Shown piece by piece: positions 1-7,767 of a stretch of DNA of 11,435 nt. A model generated the notes under the pieces. The model was not told the origin of the DNA, made no database searches, and worked only from the letters and a program-made list of their open reading frames with translations. The first letter of the stretch is position 1, and every line of letters begins with the position of its first letter. The translations under genes were made by a program, and so were the position numbers. Origin of the DNA: DTLA01 sp034436295 (lineage in GTDB: Bacteria > Chloroflexota > Anaerolineae > DTLA01); assembly GCA_034436295.1 (NCBI GenBank), contig DAOTVT010000290.1, positions 1-11,435 of the forward strand, written 5' to 3'.

Positions 1-2
1 AC

Positions 3-1097
3 ATCTACGCGGAAAGTCGGGCTTTCCGCGAGGCGCTGGAGAGCGGCCAGTTCAACATGCAGGACGACAGTATCCAATGGCCCTACGGGAACCCGCCGCT
101 GCTGGCCATCCTGACCGTGCCGCTGACGCTCCTGCCCTATAGTGCGGCGGCGCTGCTCTGGACATGCCTCAACGCGCTGATGCTTTTGGGGGCGTGCGTG
201 GCGATCCTGGCGGCCATCGGGCGGCTGGACTGGACGGGGGCGGTCGTGGCGCTGGTGCTGCTGTACGGCTACTATCCGGCGACGGTGTGCCTGCGCCTGG
301 GGCAGGTGGAAATCCTGCTGTTCCTGCTCATCGCGCTGGTGTTCCTGGCGCTGAAGCGCGGGCGCGACGAGTGGGCGGGGGCGGCGCTGGGGTTCGCCAC
401 GGCCATCAAGTTCTTCCCGGGCGCGCTCATCCTGTTCCTGGCGTGGAAGCGGAAATGGAAGGCGGCCGCGTGGGGGCTGGGCGTCGGCGCGGTGGCGCTG
501 GCCGCGAGCATTCTCATCGCCGGGCCCGACAACTTCGCCGCGTACACGGAGGCGTGGGGGGTCTATGCGGGCGGAGCCTTCAGCGCGTTCCCGCTCAACC
601 AGTCGCTGAATGGGTTCTTCAGCCGCCTGTTCCGCCCCAACGTGTTCTGGCCGACGCTGCGCGGGCTGGAACTGCCGGGCCTGGCGACGGGCCTGTGGCT
701 TGGGGGCGCGGCGGTTCTGGGCGCGGCGCTGGCCTGGCTGACGCGCAAGCCCACCGATGCGCGCGACCGGCGGTTTGACATGGAGTTCTCGGCGGCCATC
801 CTGGTGCTCCTGCTGGCGCAGCCCCACTCGCAGGTCTATGCCTTCGTGTGGGTGCTGTTGCCGCTCATCGTCGTGGCCTGCCGCGCCGTGAGCACCTACC
901 CGTGGTCGTGGCTGGAAGTTGGGGCGCTGGTGCTGGGCTACTTCATGCTGGGGAGACAGTGGTTCCAGTTGCCGCCCATACCGGTGCGGTTTGTGCGTTC
1001 GCATGTGATGTTCGGCGCGCTGCTGCTGGCCGCGCTGGCCTTCTACATCCTGTGGCGCAAGTTGCCTGCGTCGGCGGCGCAAGGAGGGGAGCCATGA
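3..1097 (+). CDS. GT87-type membrane glycosyltransferase, 5' partial
   Basis: The reading frame is open to the left edge, so the true start is upstream; the ATG at 57 is internal. The 364 visible residues carry GT87 (DUF2029) hallmarks. These are the opening IYAESRAFREAL segment, which normally follows the family's conserved Asp, then WPYGNPPLLAILTVPL near residue 25, and a later block with LRLGQVEILL, AGAALGFATAIKFFP and a basic KRKWK stretch. Many hydrophobic segments predict a polytopic inner-membrane GT-C protein. Known GT87 enzymes, such as mycobacterial PimE, transfer mannose from polyprenyl-phosphate-mannose on the outer face of the membrane. Sugar and acceptor here are unknown. The family is usually about 400 residues, so only some tens of N-terminal residues, including the likely catalytic Asp, are missing. 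The stop overlaps the next start (ATGA), indicating translational coupling. Confidence 0.85.
   Translation: MYAESRAFREALESGQFNMQDDSIQWPYGNPPLLAILTVPLTLLPYSAAALLWTCLNALMLLGACVAILAAIGRLDWTGAVVALVLLYGYYPATVCLRLGQVEILLFLLIALVFLALKRGRDEWAGAALGFATAIKFFPGALILFLAWKRKWKAAAWGLGVGAVALAASILIAGPDNFAAYTEAWGVYAGGAFSAFPLNQSLNGFFSRLFRPNVFWPTLRGLELPGLATGLWLGGAAVLGAALAWLTRKPTDARDRRFDMEFSAAILVLLLAQPHSQVYAFVWVLLPLIVVACRAVSTYPWSWLEVGALVLGYFMLGRQWFQLPPIPVRFVRSHVMFGALLLAALAFYILWRKLPASAAQGGEP
1081..1087 (+). promoter_or_regulatory. Strong Shine-Dalgarno for the DUF2304 gene
   Basis: AAGGAGG lies 6 bases before the ATG at 1094. It fixes that ATG as the start, rather than the in-frame codons further upstream that lie inside the GT87 gene. 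Confidence 0.8.
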
Positions 1098-1492
1098 GCC
1101 TTGCTGCGAGGATTTTGCTCATCGCGGTGGGCGTCGGGATACTGGTGTTCGTCGTCAACCTAGTGCGCACCCGCAAACTGAAAGAGGAATACGCCATTCT
1201 GTGGCTGTTCACCGGCGTGGTCCTGGTGCTGCTGCCCGTCGTCATTGACCTGCTGGACGCCATCTCGTTCGCCCTGGGCATCACGTACCCGCCGGCGTTC
1301 ATCGGGCTGGTGGCGGCGGTGTGCATCCTGTTCATCCTGTTCCAGTTCTCCACCAGCATCTCGCGCTTCAGCGAGCGGACGAAGGTTCTGGCGCAGGAGG
1401 TGGCGATTCTGAAGGAGCGCGTGCGCCGCCTGGAGGCGCAACTGGCCGAGGCCCGCGCCGCGCAGCATCCGGAGGTGGAAGACACGGAATGA
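1094..1492 (+). CDS. DUF2304 family small membrane protein
   Basis: This 132-residue protein matches the DUF2304 pattern. It has an N-terminal membrane helix (about residues 4-24), a basic stretch RTRKLKEEYAILWL, a second helix (about 34-54), a third helix (about 63-83), and then a charged amphipathic C-terminus (about 95-125: QEVAILKERVRRLEAQLAEA) that looks like a coiled coil. Length is normal for the family. The biochemical role of DUF2304 is not known to me. It is commonly found beside glycosyltransferases of envelope polysaccharide or glycolipid loci, which suggests an accessory or scaffold role for a membrane glycosyltransferase. It overlaps both neighbours by 4 bases, so it is probably made in step with the GT87 protein before it and the PMT_2 protein after it. 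Confidence 0.85.
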   Translation: MSLAARILLIAVGVGILVFVVNLVRTRKLKEEYAILWLFTGVVLVLLPVVIDLLDAISFALGITYPPAFIGLVAAVCILFILFQFSTSISRFSERTKVLAQEVAILKERVRRLEAQLAEARAAQHPEVEDTE

Positions 1493-3174
1493 CCGTTCGG
1501 GCGGGGCAGACTTCGCGGAACCGAGAGTGGCTGTGGGTAGGGCTGCTGGTCGGCCTGGCGTTTCTGGTGCGGCTGGGGCTGGTGCTGTTCGTGGACCGCG
1601 TGGTGTGGGGCGACGAGCCGTTCTACCTGTGGTTGGGGCGCAATTGGTTTGAGGGGCGCGGCTATTCGTTCACGGGCTACTCGGACGTGCACCACACGCC
1701 GGGCTACCCGTTCTTGAGCGCCGTGTTTTACCTCATCACGGGCAACCTGGAGACGGCCAGCGACGCCTGCTACGTGCTGTTCGGCACGGCGCTCATGGTG
1801 CCCCTGTACCTGCTGGCGCGGCGTATCTACAGCCGCCAGGCCGGGTACATTGCGCTGCTCGTGGCGGCGGTCTATCCCGCGCTCACGGGGACTATCCTTT
1901 TCTGGGGCACGATGACCGAGCCGCCCTACTATTTCTTCGCGTATGGGGCCATGTTTGCGCTCCTGGCGGGGATGGAGCGGCGGCGCGCGTGGGCGATTTT
2001 CCTGGCTGGGCTGGCGGCGGGCGCGGCGTACATCGTTCGCCCGGAGGGAATCGCCTATTTCGCCATCCTGCTGTTCTATCTCGTTGTGATTCGCCTGTGC
2101 GAGTGGGTCGCGGGCCGGCGGGCCGCAAACCCGCCCCTACAGGCGCGGCGCGTGGCGCTGGAACTGCTGTGCCTGGCGGTGGGATTCGCCCTCATCTTCA
2201 TGCCCTACATGATCTACGTCCGCCTGGAGACGGGGGCGTGGATGATCAGCGAGAAGGCGGGCGTAACTTTCGTTACCAGTTGGCGGCTGGCCTACGGCGA
2301 CACGGTGGCCTTTGACAAGGCGACCTGGGGCCTGGACTCCACGGGGTTGGAGGTGTTCTTCTTCTCCCGCGAGAGTTACCACGTGAGCATGACGGAGGCC
2401 ATCCTGCAGGCGCCCATGGAGTTCGTGCGCCTGGTGTATCAGAACATCCTGGCGCTCCTGGCGCAGGCGTTCTCGCCGCGCATGTTCCCGTACTTCTTCC
2501 TGCCACTGGTGGGGCTGGGGCTGTTCGGCGAGACCTGGAGCCGCGCGCGCGCCAAGCGGGAGTTCCTGCTGCTGCTGTCGCTCCTGCCGGTGATGGCGTT
2601 CCTGGTCTTCTTCATCCAGGAGCGGTACATCGCGGCGTTGCTGCCGACGCTCATCCTGTGGCTTGCGGCGGGCCTCGTCAAACTGGGCGAGTGGGTCGCG
2701 GGGACGGCGCGCCTGGTGTTCGGGGCGTCGGAGGCACCGCGGTGGCGGCGCTGGGGGACGTGGCTGCCCACGCTTCTCATCGTCGCGATGCTCGTGCTGG
2801 CGCTCCCGCGCATTATGGACAACACGGCGCGCGGCTCGTTCCGCTTCGCGCACAAGACCGTCGGCCTGTGGATGAAGGACGCGCTGTCCACGACGCGGGA
2901 CACGGTCATCATGGCGCGCTATCCGGCCATCGCGTTCTATGCGGATGCCCGTTGGGAACCCACGCCGAACGCCACCTGGCCCGAGGTGCTGCGCTACGCT
3001 CGGCACGTCGGGGCGGACTATTTCGTGCTGGACAGCCGCGAGGTGGAGAAACTCCGGCCGCAACTGGCCTTCCTGATGGACAAGACGCAGGTACCGCCCG
3101 AACTGGAACTGGTGCACGTGGACACCAGCGAGGGCGAGACGCTGATGGTGTACCGAATCAAACCGAATCCGTAA
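1489..3174 (+). CDS. PMT_2/GT39-type membrane glycosyltransferase (paralog A)
   Basis: This 561-residue polytopic protein is of the dolichyl/undecaprenyl-phosphate-sugar glycosyltransferase class. After a first membrane helix (about 14-34) it has VVWGDEPFYLWL, with the Asp42-Glu43 pair that GT-C enzymes such as ArnT carry in the first extracytoplasmic loop. FWGTMTEPPYYF and YIVRPEGIAYF follow, then many helices to about residue 450, and a soluble C-terminal part containing ADYFVLDSREVEKLRP. The expected reaction is transfer of a sugar from a polyprenyl-phosphate donor to a lipid, glycan or protein on the outer face of the membrane; donor and acceptor are unknown. The ATG at 1489 overlaps the DUF2304 stop, with GGAGGTGG at 1471-1478. 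It is a clear paralog of the gene at 4820-6472. A palindromic, repeat-like segment falls within codons 209-218. Confidence 0.85.
   Translation: MTVRAGQTSRNREWLWVGLLVGLAFLVRLGLVLFVDRVVWGDEPFYLWLGRNWFEGRGYSFTGYSDVHHTPGYPFLSAVFYLITGNLETASDACYVLFGTALMVPLYLLARRIYSRQAGYIALLVAAVYPALTGTILFWGTMTEPPYYFFAYGAMFALLAGMERRRAWAIFLAGLAAGAAYIVRPEGIAYFAILLFYLVVIRLCEWVAGRRAANPPLQARRVALELLCLAVGFALIFMPYMIYVRLETGAWMISEKAGVTFVTSWRLAYGDTVAFDKATWGLDSTGLEVFFFSRESYHVSMTEAILQAPMEFVRLVYQNILALLAQAFSPRMFPYFFLPLVGLGLFGETWSRARAKREFLLLLSLLPVMAFLVFFIQERYIAALLPTLILWLAAGLVKLGEWVAGTARLVFGASEAPRWRRWGTWLPTLLIVAMLVLALPRIMDNTARGSFRFAHKTVGLWMKDALSTTRDTVIMARYPAIAFYADARWEPTPNATWPEVLRYARHVGADYFVLDSREVEKLRPQLAFLMDKTQVPPELELVHVDTSEGETLMVYRIKPNP
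2112..2140 (+). repeat. Palindromic repeat-like element inside a CDS
   Basis: GGCGGG (2117-2122) and CCCGCC (2130-2135) form a perfect 6-bp stem around a 7-base loop, CCGCAAA. The right side extends as CCCGCCCCTAC (2130-2140), and the matching left side (2112-2122) agrees at 7 of 11 positions. The pattern resembles an interspersed palindrome of the GTAGGGGCGGG / CCCGCCCCTAC type that I recall from Chloroflexota and cyanobacterial genomes; this is memory, not a search. It is in frame, encodes roughly GRRAANPPLQ, and lies where this protein is 9 residues longer than its paralog at 4820-6472. Confidence 0.45.
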
Positions 3175-3195
3175 TCGCACACTGGAGATGGGCGA

Positions 3196-4785
3196 ATGGA
3201 GTTGTTGCGCAAAGGGATTTCGCAGTTGAGGCAGGCGCTGGGCAAAGTCGCGGCGCGCCTGCGCTGGGACGTGTGGACGGTGGCGGCGTTCACCCTTGTG
3301 GGCGCGGCGCTGCGCCTGTGGAAGTTGGGCGCGGATAGCGTGTGGCGCGACGAGGCGCAGGGGCTGTTCGTCGCCGCGAAGTCGTTCCCGACGGGGATCA
3401 CGGGGGCGCTTGTCGCCGATGGCCACCCGCCGCTGTTCTTCTTCCTCATGCATTTCTGGGCGAAGATTTGGGGCACCAACGAGTTCGGCATCCGCCTGTT
3501 GCCGGCGCTGCTGGGGATTGCCACCATTCCGCTCCTGTACGCGGTCGGGCGCGACATGTTCGGCCGCTATGTGGGCGTGCTGGCCGCGGGCGTCGGCGCG
3601 CTGTTGCCGATGCACGTGCTCGTGTCGCGGCAGGCGCGGATGTACACGCTGCTGCCGCTTCTGGCGCTCCTGTCCATCTGGACGCTGTACGACGCCACGC
3701 GCCACAACATGCGTCGGTATTGGGCCGGGTGGGTGGTGTCGTCGGTGCTGATGATGTACAGCCACAACTGGGGCATCCTGGTGTTCGCCGCCGAGAACCT
3801 GTTCGTGGCGTGGCACTGGCTCATGCGCGACCGGCGGCCGTCCTCGCTGGGCGCGTGGATGGTGTCGCTGGCGGGCGTGGGCCTGCTGTATCTGCCGTGG
3901 CTGCCCACGCTCCTGGAGCAGTTCCGCATTCCGGGCATCGTCATGGGCCCCTGGGTGCGCAGCGAGAACTCGCCCATCGGCCACTTCTGGCGCATCTTCA
4001 ACGAGTTGACGTCCATGACCTGGCCGGGCGACCGTCCGCTGCCGTACGTGATTCTCCTGGCCATCGGGGCGCTGTCCTTCACCGTATCCCGCAAGCGCCT
4101 GGCGGTGGCCTACGAGTTCTCGCCCGCGACCGACCTGGCGGTGCTGGCCTTGCTGTTCCCGATGGCGGTGGGCATTCTGGCCACGAGCCGCACGCAGGGG
4201 CTGATCCCGTCGTATGTGGCGATGGCGGTGTTCCCGCCGCTGTGCTTCCTGTTGGCGCGGGCGATCTCCGGCCTGCGCCCGGCGTATGGGCTGATGGCGC
4301 TGGCGGTCATCGCGTTGCTGTTCTGGTATACGGCGCTCCAGAACCTGTACGCCAAGCCCGTGTCGGCCATGCGCGAGATCGCGCGGTACGTGCAGGATTC
4401 CGCCGGGCCAGACGATGTGGTCATCATCGCGCCCGACTACCTGGCCACGCCGTTCAACTTCTACTTCTCGGGCGAGCAGGCGCAGGTGGCGTTCCCGCAG
4501 CCGCCCGGCCGCGTGGAAGAGATCATCTGGCAGGGCTGGCGCGCCCGCTGGGAGCGGGCGGACGAGGCGGTGTCGCCGACGCTGGAGTTCGTGTCCGCCG
4601 GCGCGCCCGATGGGCGAATCTGGCTCATCGCGCCGCTTGACATGTACCCGAACGACCCCTACTTCGGCCAGATCAGGGTGCTGAAGGCGGCGCTGGACGA
4701 GCAGTACGACCTGGTGGAGCACGAAGGCCGCTTCCGCAAGGTGGCTACGGAAGGGGCGGATGTCTTTGTGTATCGGCGGCGCTGA
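3196..4785 (+). CDS. PMT_2/GT39-type membrane glycosyltransferase (divergent member)
   Basis: This 529-residue polytopic protein has a PMT_2 layout. After the first helix (about 26-42) comes SVWRDEAQGLF, with the Asp52-Glu53 pair, then DGHPPLFFFLMHFW (His77) and GIRLLPALLGIATIPLLYAVGRDMFG. SRQARMYTLLPLLALLS follows, a form typical of one large PMT_2 subgroup. The C-terminal part from about residue 395 is soluble and predicted extracytoplasmic. The expected role is transfer of a sugar from a polyprenyl-phosphate carrier outside the membrane; the specific sugar is unknown. It differs from the paralogs on each side by having the HPP motif and lacking WGTMTEP, so it probably has another donor or acceptor. 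The start is supported by GGAG at 3184-3187, 8 bases before the ATG. The gap to the preceding gene is 21 bases, compatible with one operon. Confidence 0.83.
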   Translation: MELLRKGISQLRQALGKVAARLRWDVWTVAAFTLVGAALRLWKLGADSVWRDEAQGLFVAAKSFPTGITGALVADGHPPLFFFLMHFWAKIWGTNEFGIRLLPALLGIATIPLLYAVGRDMFGRYVGVLAAGVGALLPMHVLVSRQARMYTLLPLLALLSIWTLYDATRHNMRRYWAGWVVSSVLMMYSHNWGILVFAAENLFVAWHWLMRDRRPSSLGAWMVSLAGVGLLYLPWLPTLLEQFRIPGIVMGPWVRSENSPIGHFWRIFNELTSMTWPGDRPLPYVILLAIGALSFTVSRKRLAVAYEFSPATDLAVLALLFPMAVGILATSRTQGLIPSYVAMAVFPPLCFLLARAISGLRPAYGLMALAVIALLFWYTALQNLYAKPVSAMREIARYVQDSAGPDDVVIIAPDYLATPFNFYFSGEQAQVAFPQPPGRVEEIIWQGWRARWERADEAVSPTLEFVSAGAPDGRIWLIAPLDMYPNDPYFGQIRVLKAALDEQYDLVEHEGRFRKVATEGADVFVYRRR

Positions 4786-4811
4786 CGGCATCGCGGGTAC
4801 AGGCGAGGGTT

Positions 4812-4816
4812 GAGGA
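4812..4816 (+). promoter_or_regulatory. Shine-Dalgarno deciding between GTG and TTG start
   Basis: GAGGA is 3 bases from the GTG at 4820 and 6 bases from the TTG at 4823. By spacing, the TTG may be the real initiation codon of the following glycosyltransferase gene. Confidence 0.5.
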
Positions 4817-4819
4817 ATC

Positions 4820-6472
4820 GTGTTGGAGAGCAAACGGGCGGGGCGAAAGGAATACGTCGCGGTGGCGGGTCTTGTGCTGCTGGCGCTGGCCGTGCGGCTG
4901 GCGCTGGTTCTGTGGGCCGACCGCGCCATCCGCTGGGACGAGCCCGACTACCTGACGCTGGCGCGGAATCTGGCCACGGGGCGCGGCTTCTCGGTGGCGG
5001 GCCACCCCGAATTGCACTACGCGCCGCTGTTCCCGCTGGTGGCGAGCCTGTTCTACCGGCTGCTGGGCAACCTGAAGGCCGCCAGCGACGCGGTGTACGT
5101 CCTGGCGGGCGCGGCGCTCATTGCGCCGTTCTTCGCGCTGGCACGGCGGCTGTTCGGGGGGCGCGTGGCGCTGGTGGCGAGCCTCCTGCTGGCGCTGTGT
5201 CCGGCCCTCAACGCCTCGGTGCTGTACTGGGGGACGATGACGGAGCCGCTGTATCTGCTGTGCGTCTTCGCGGGGCTGTGGCTCACGTGGGTGGCTGCCG
5301 AGAGCGGGCGCGTGGGGCCTGCCATCGCCGCCGGCGCGGGGTTCGCCCTGGCCTACCTGACGCGGCCCGAAGGGAGTTTCTACGCCGCGTTGGGCGCGCT
5401 GGCGCTGGCGGTGGGCGTGGTGGCTCGGCGGCAGGCGCGTTCGGGCAAGGCGTGGCTGGCGATGGGCGGATACCTGCTGGCGGCGCTGCTGGTGGCGATG
5501 CCCTACCTGGTGTACATCCACGCGCAGACCGGCCGGTGGATGGTGAGCGGCAAACTCGGCGTTACCTACGACATCGGGCGGGCGGTGCTGGCCCGCGACC
5601 CCGCCGAATACGACCGCGTTACGGCGTCGCTGGACAGCACGGGCCGCGAGATCATCTGGTACTCGCCCGAACGGTTCCAGCGCGACCTGGCCGCGGAGTT
5701 GGCGGCAAGCCCGATGGAGGCGCTGCGCCGCGTTTGGGCCAACTTCCGCCTGCTCCTGGATGCATGGTTTGACATCACCGTGTTCCCCACGCTGCTGCTC
5801 GTCTTCGTGGGCCTGGCGTGGTTTGCCGCGCCCTGGGACAGGCGGCGCGCCGTCGCGGAATTGTACTGGGCGGCGGGCCTGCTGCCGCTCCTGGCCGCGT
5901 TCCTGCCGTTCCACGTGGAGATTCGGTTCTTCGCGCCGGCGCTTCCCATTGCGCTGGCCTGGGTGGGCCGGGGCGCCGGCGTCATGGGCGACTGGGCCGC
6001 GGACACGGCGCAGGCGCTGCTGGCGGAGCGGCCGCTGGCGGCCTGGGCGAGGCGCTTGTTGGTGGCGCTGCCGCTCGTCCTGGTGGGCCTGGCGTTTGCG
6101 GGCCTGACCGTGGTGGCCGTGGGCGAGGGCAGGCGCGGCACGGACTTTGGCCACCGCGAGGCCGGCCTGTGGCTCAAGCGCAATGCTCCGCCCGGTAGCG
6201 TGGTGATGGCGCGGGATTTGGCCATCGCGCTGTACGCCGAACTGGACTGGGTTCCCTCGCCGCGCGCCGAGATGCCCCAGTTCTTGGAGTACGCCCGCGC
6301 TCACGGCGTGGACTACGTCGTGGTGGACGAGCGCGAGGTTACCGTCATCCGCCCGCACATGAAGGCGCTGCTCCAGCCCGAGACGGCCCCGCCGGAACTT
6401 GCGCTCGTGTACCAGTTCGTGGGCAACAGGGGCCGGACGCTGGTGTACGCCCTGCGGGGAGGTGCGCCGTGA
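4820..6472 (+). CDS. PMT_2/GT39-type membrane glycosyltransferase (paralog B)
   Basis: This 550-residue polytopic protein is collinear with the product of 1489-3174. It has AIRWDEPDYLTLA (Asp40-Glu41), GNLKAASDAVYVL, VLYWGTMTEPLYLL, YLTRPEGSFYA and MPYLVYIHAQTGRWMVSGKLGVTYD. A soluble C-terminal part carries VDYVVVDEREVTVIRP. Its class and expected reaction are the same: polyprenyl-phosphate-sugar transfer outside the membrane, specificity unknown. It probably arose by duplication of the 1489 gene or a common ancestor, with the 3196 gene now between the copies. Start choice is uncertain: the GTG at 4820 has GAGGA (4812-4816) only 3 bases upstream, while the next codon, TTG at 4823, has the better 6-base spacing; the protein differs by one residue. 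The stop overlaps the GTG start of the radical SAM gene. Confidence 0.85.
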   Translation: MLESKRAGRKEYVAVAGLVLLALAVRLALVLWADRAIRWDEPDYLTLARNLATGRGFSVAGHPELHYAPLFPLVASLFYRLLGNLKAASDAVYVLAGAALIAPFFALARRLFGGRVALVASLLLALCPALNASVLYWGTMTEPLYLLCVFAGLWLTWVAAESGRVGPAIAAGAGFALAYLTRPEGSFYAALGALALAVGVVARRQARSGKAWLAMGGYLLAALLVAMPYLVYIHAQTGRWMVSGKLGVTYDIGRAVLARDPAEYDRVTASLDSTGREIIWYSPERFQRDLAAELAASPMEALRRVWANFRLLLDAWFDITVFPTLLLVFVGLAWFAAPWDRRRAVAELYWAAGLLPLLAAFLPFHVEIRFFAPALPIALAWVGRGAGVMGDWAADTAQALLAERPLAAWARRLLVALPLVLVGLAFAGLTVVAVGEGRRGTDFGHREAGLWLKRNAPPGSVVMARDLAIALYAELDWVPSPRAEMPQFLEYARAHGVDYVVVDEREVTVIRPHMKALLQPETAPPELALVYQFVGNRGRTLVYALRGGAP

Positions 6473-7767
6473 ACAGCCGCGCGGTTTGTGTGAACCCGCC
6501 CGGCCTGCCGGGCACCACCGCCAACCGCGAGGGCGCGGGCGGCATGGGCAACGTGTACCCCGAACCGGGAGCGTTCCTGTACCCGCCGCACACCCTGGCG
6601 ACGGTGGCGGGGGCCTTGCGCAACGGCGGGCTGGAAGTCGTGGCGCGCGACGGTGTCCTGGAGGGCGACTCGGTGGATCGGGCGGTGGCCTGGGTGGCAG
6701 GCCAGATGCCCACATGGTTGATCGTGCAGGTGTCGTGGGCCACGCGGGAGGCGGATGTCGCTTTTCTGCGGGCGGCGCGCGCGGCCCTGCCCCACACGCC
6801 CATCGTGGCCATCGGCGCGTCGGTGGCGTGGATGGAGGACGCGCGGCGCGCGGTTCCCGACGTGGCGTGGCTTGTCGGCGAGCCGGAGCGGACGCTGGGC
6901 CTTTTCCTGGCGTTGTTCGGGACGGATTTGGAGCGGTGGCGCGGGGCGCTGTCGGCGGCCATGCTGGGCAAGCCCGGAGCACCGACCCAGCAGGCGCAGC
7001 CCCTGGAGAATCTGCCGCGGCCGGCGTGGGATTTGTTCCGCTGGCAGGGCTACGGGATGCTCACGGTGGTGGGCAGCAAGGGGTGCGATCACGCCTGCGC
7101 CTACTGCCCGTATATCGTGGCCCAGGGCAATCGGTTCCGCCCGCGTCCGGTGGATGAGGTAGTGGACGAGATGGCGTATCTGGCGCGGGAGTTCCGCCCG
7201 GCGCGGGTGGTCTTCCGCGATCCGGTTTTCGCCCGCGAGCGCGAGCGCGTCCTGGCGCTGTGCGAGGGGCTGGCGCGGCGCAAGGTGCGCCTGGCGTGGG
7301 AGTGCGAGTCTCGCGCCGACGACCTGGACGCCGAATTGGTGCAGGCGATGGCGCGGGCGGGGTGCGCGGCGGTGAAGTTGGGGCTGGAGTCTGCCGACAC
7401 GGCGGTGCTTGTGGCCGCGAGGCGCGTGCGCGATGCTGCCAGCGCGGAGGTGTACCGCGGGCGCGCTCTGGCGGCGGCTGCGGCCTGCGCGCGGCAGGAC
7501 GTCGCGCTGCGCGTGTTCCTGCTCACGGGCTTGCCGCAGGAGAGCGACGCCGCCATCGCCGAGACCGCGCGCTTCGTGGCGGAGATGCGGCCGTCGGCGC
7601 TGCACGTCAAGGTGGTGGACAGGTATCCGGGCACATCCATGGACTGGGCCGTGACTGCGGAGGATGCGCAGCGCCGCGCCGAGGTCCTCCGCGCCTCGTG
7701 GACGCCGCCATCGGCGCAGGCGCGGCGGGGCCTGTGGGCCAGGGTGATCGGGAGGCTCGCGCGATGA
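6469..7767 (+). CDS. Radical SAM protein with N-terminal B12-binding-like domain
   Basis: This 432-residue protein has the layout of B12-dependent radical SAM enzymes. An N-terminal Rossmann-like region (about 5-165) includes VCVNPPG, YPPHTLATVAGALRNGG, VQVSWATREADV, TPIVAIGASVAW and VGEPERTL. A radical SAM core follows, with Cys206-x3-Cys210-x2-Cys213 (GCDHACAYC), which binds the 4Fe-4S cluster and S-adenosylmethionine, then RFRPRPVDEVVDEM, WECESRAD, VKLGLESAD and LRVFLLTGLPQES. I do not see the classic DxHxxG cobalamin motif; it is also absent from many members of this class, so cobalamin binding is unproven. The reaction is unknown; relatives do methylations or other radical chemistry on lipids, sugars and cofactors. 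The GTG start overlaps the previous stop and has GGGGAGGT at 6456-6463. It shares a 4-base overlap with the HpnA-like gene, so the two may act on the same molecule. Confidence 0.85.
   Translation: MNSRAVCVNPPGLPGTTANREGAGGMGNVYPEPGAFLYPPHTLATVAGALRNGGLEVVARDGVLEGDSVDRAVAWVAGQMPTWLIVQVSWATREADVAFLRAARAALPHTPIVAIGASVAWMEDARRAVPDVAWLVGEPERTLGLFLALFGTDLERWRGALSAAMLGKPGAPTQQAQPLENLPRPAWDLFRWQGYGMLTVVGSKGCDHACAYCPYIVAQGNRFRPRPVDEVVDEMAYLAREFRPARVVFRDPVFARERERVLALCEGLARRKVRLAWECESRADDLDAELVQAMARAGCAAVKLGLESADTAVLVAARRVRDAASAEVYRGRALAAAAACARQDVALRVFLLTGLPQESDAAIAETARFVAEMRPSALHVKVVDRYPGTSMDWAVTAEDAQRRAEVLRASWTPPSAQARRGLWARVIGRLAR

Noticed and set aside
57..59. ATG at 57 as the start of the GT87 gene
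   Set aside because: The frame is open to the window edge, and the residues before it (IYAESRAFREAL) match the family's conserved N-terminal region, so the gene starts upstream.
2137..4929. A 930-codon open frame on the minus strand
   Set aside because: It lies opposite two well-supported membrane glycosyltransferase genes. Its product is rich in Arg, His, Gln and Pro with no domain or membrane pattern, as expected for the complement of GC3-biased genes.
6498..6513. Perfect 7-bp inverted repeat GCCCGGC/GCCGGGC early in the radical SAM gene
   Set aside because: It has a 2-base spacer, lies inside codons for a normal PPGLPG stretch, and is not followed by a T run. In DNA this GC-rich such a match is expected by chance.
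4745..6982. A 745-codon open frame on the minus strand
   Set aside because: Same pattern: low-complexity Arg/Pro/Gln-rich translation opposite the PMT_2 paralog and radical SAM genes, with no recognisable motif.
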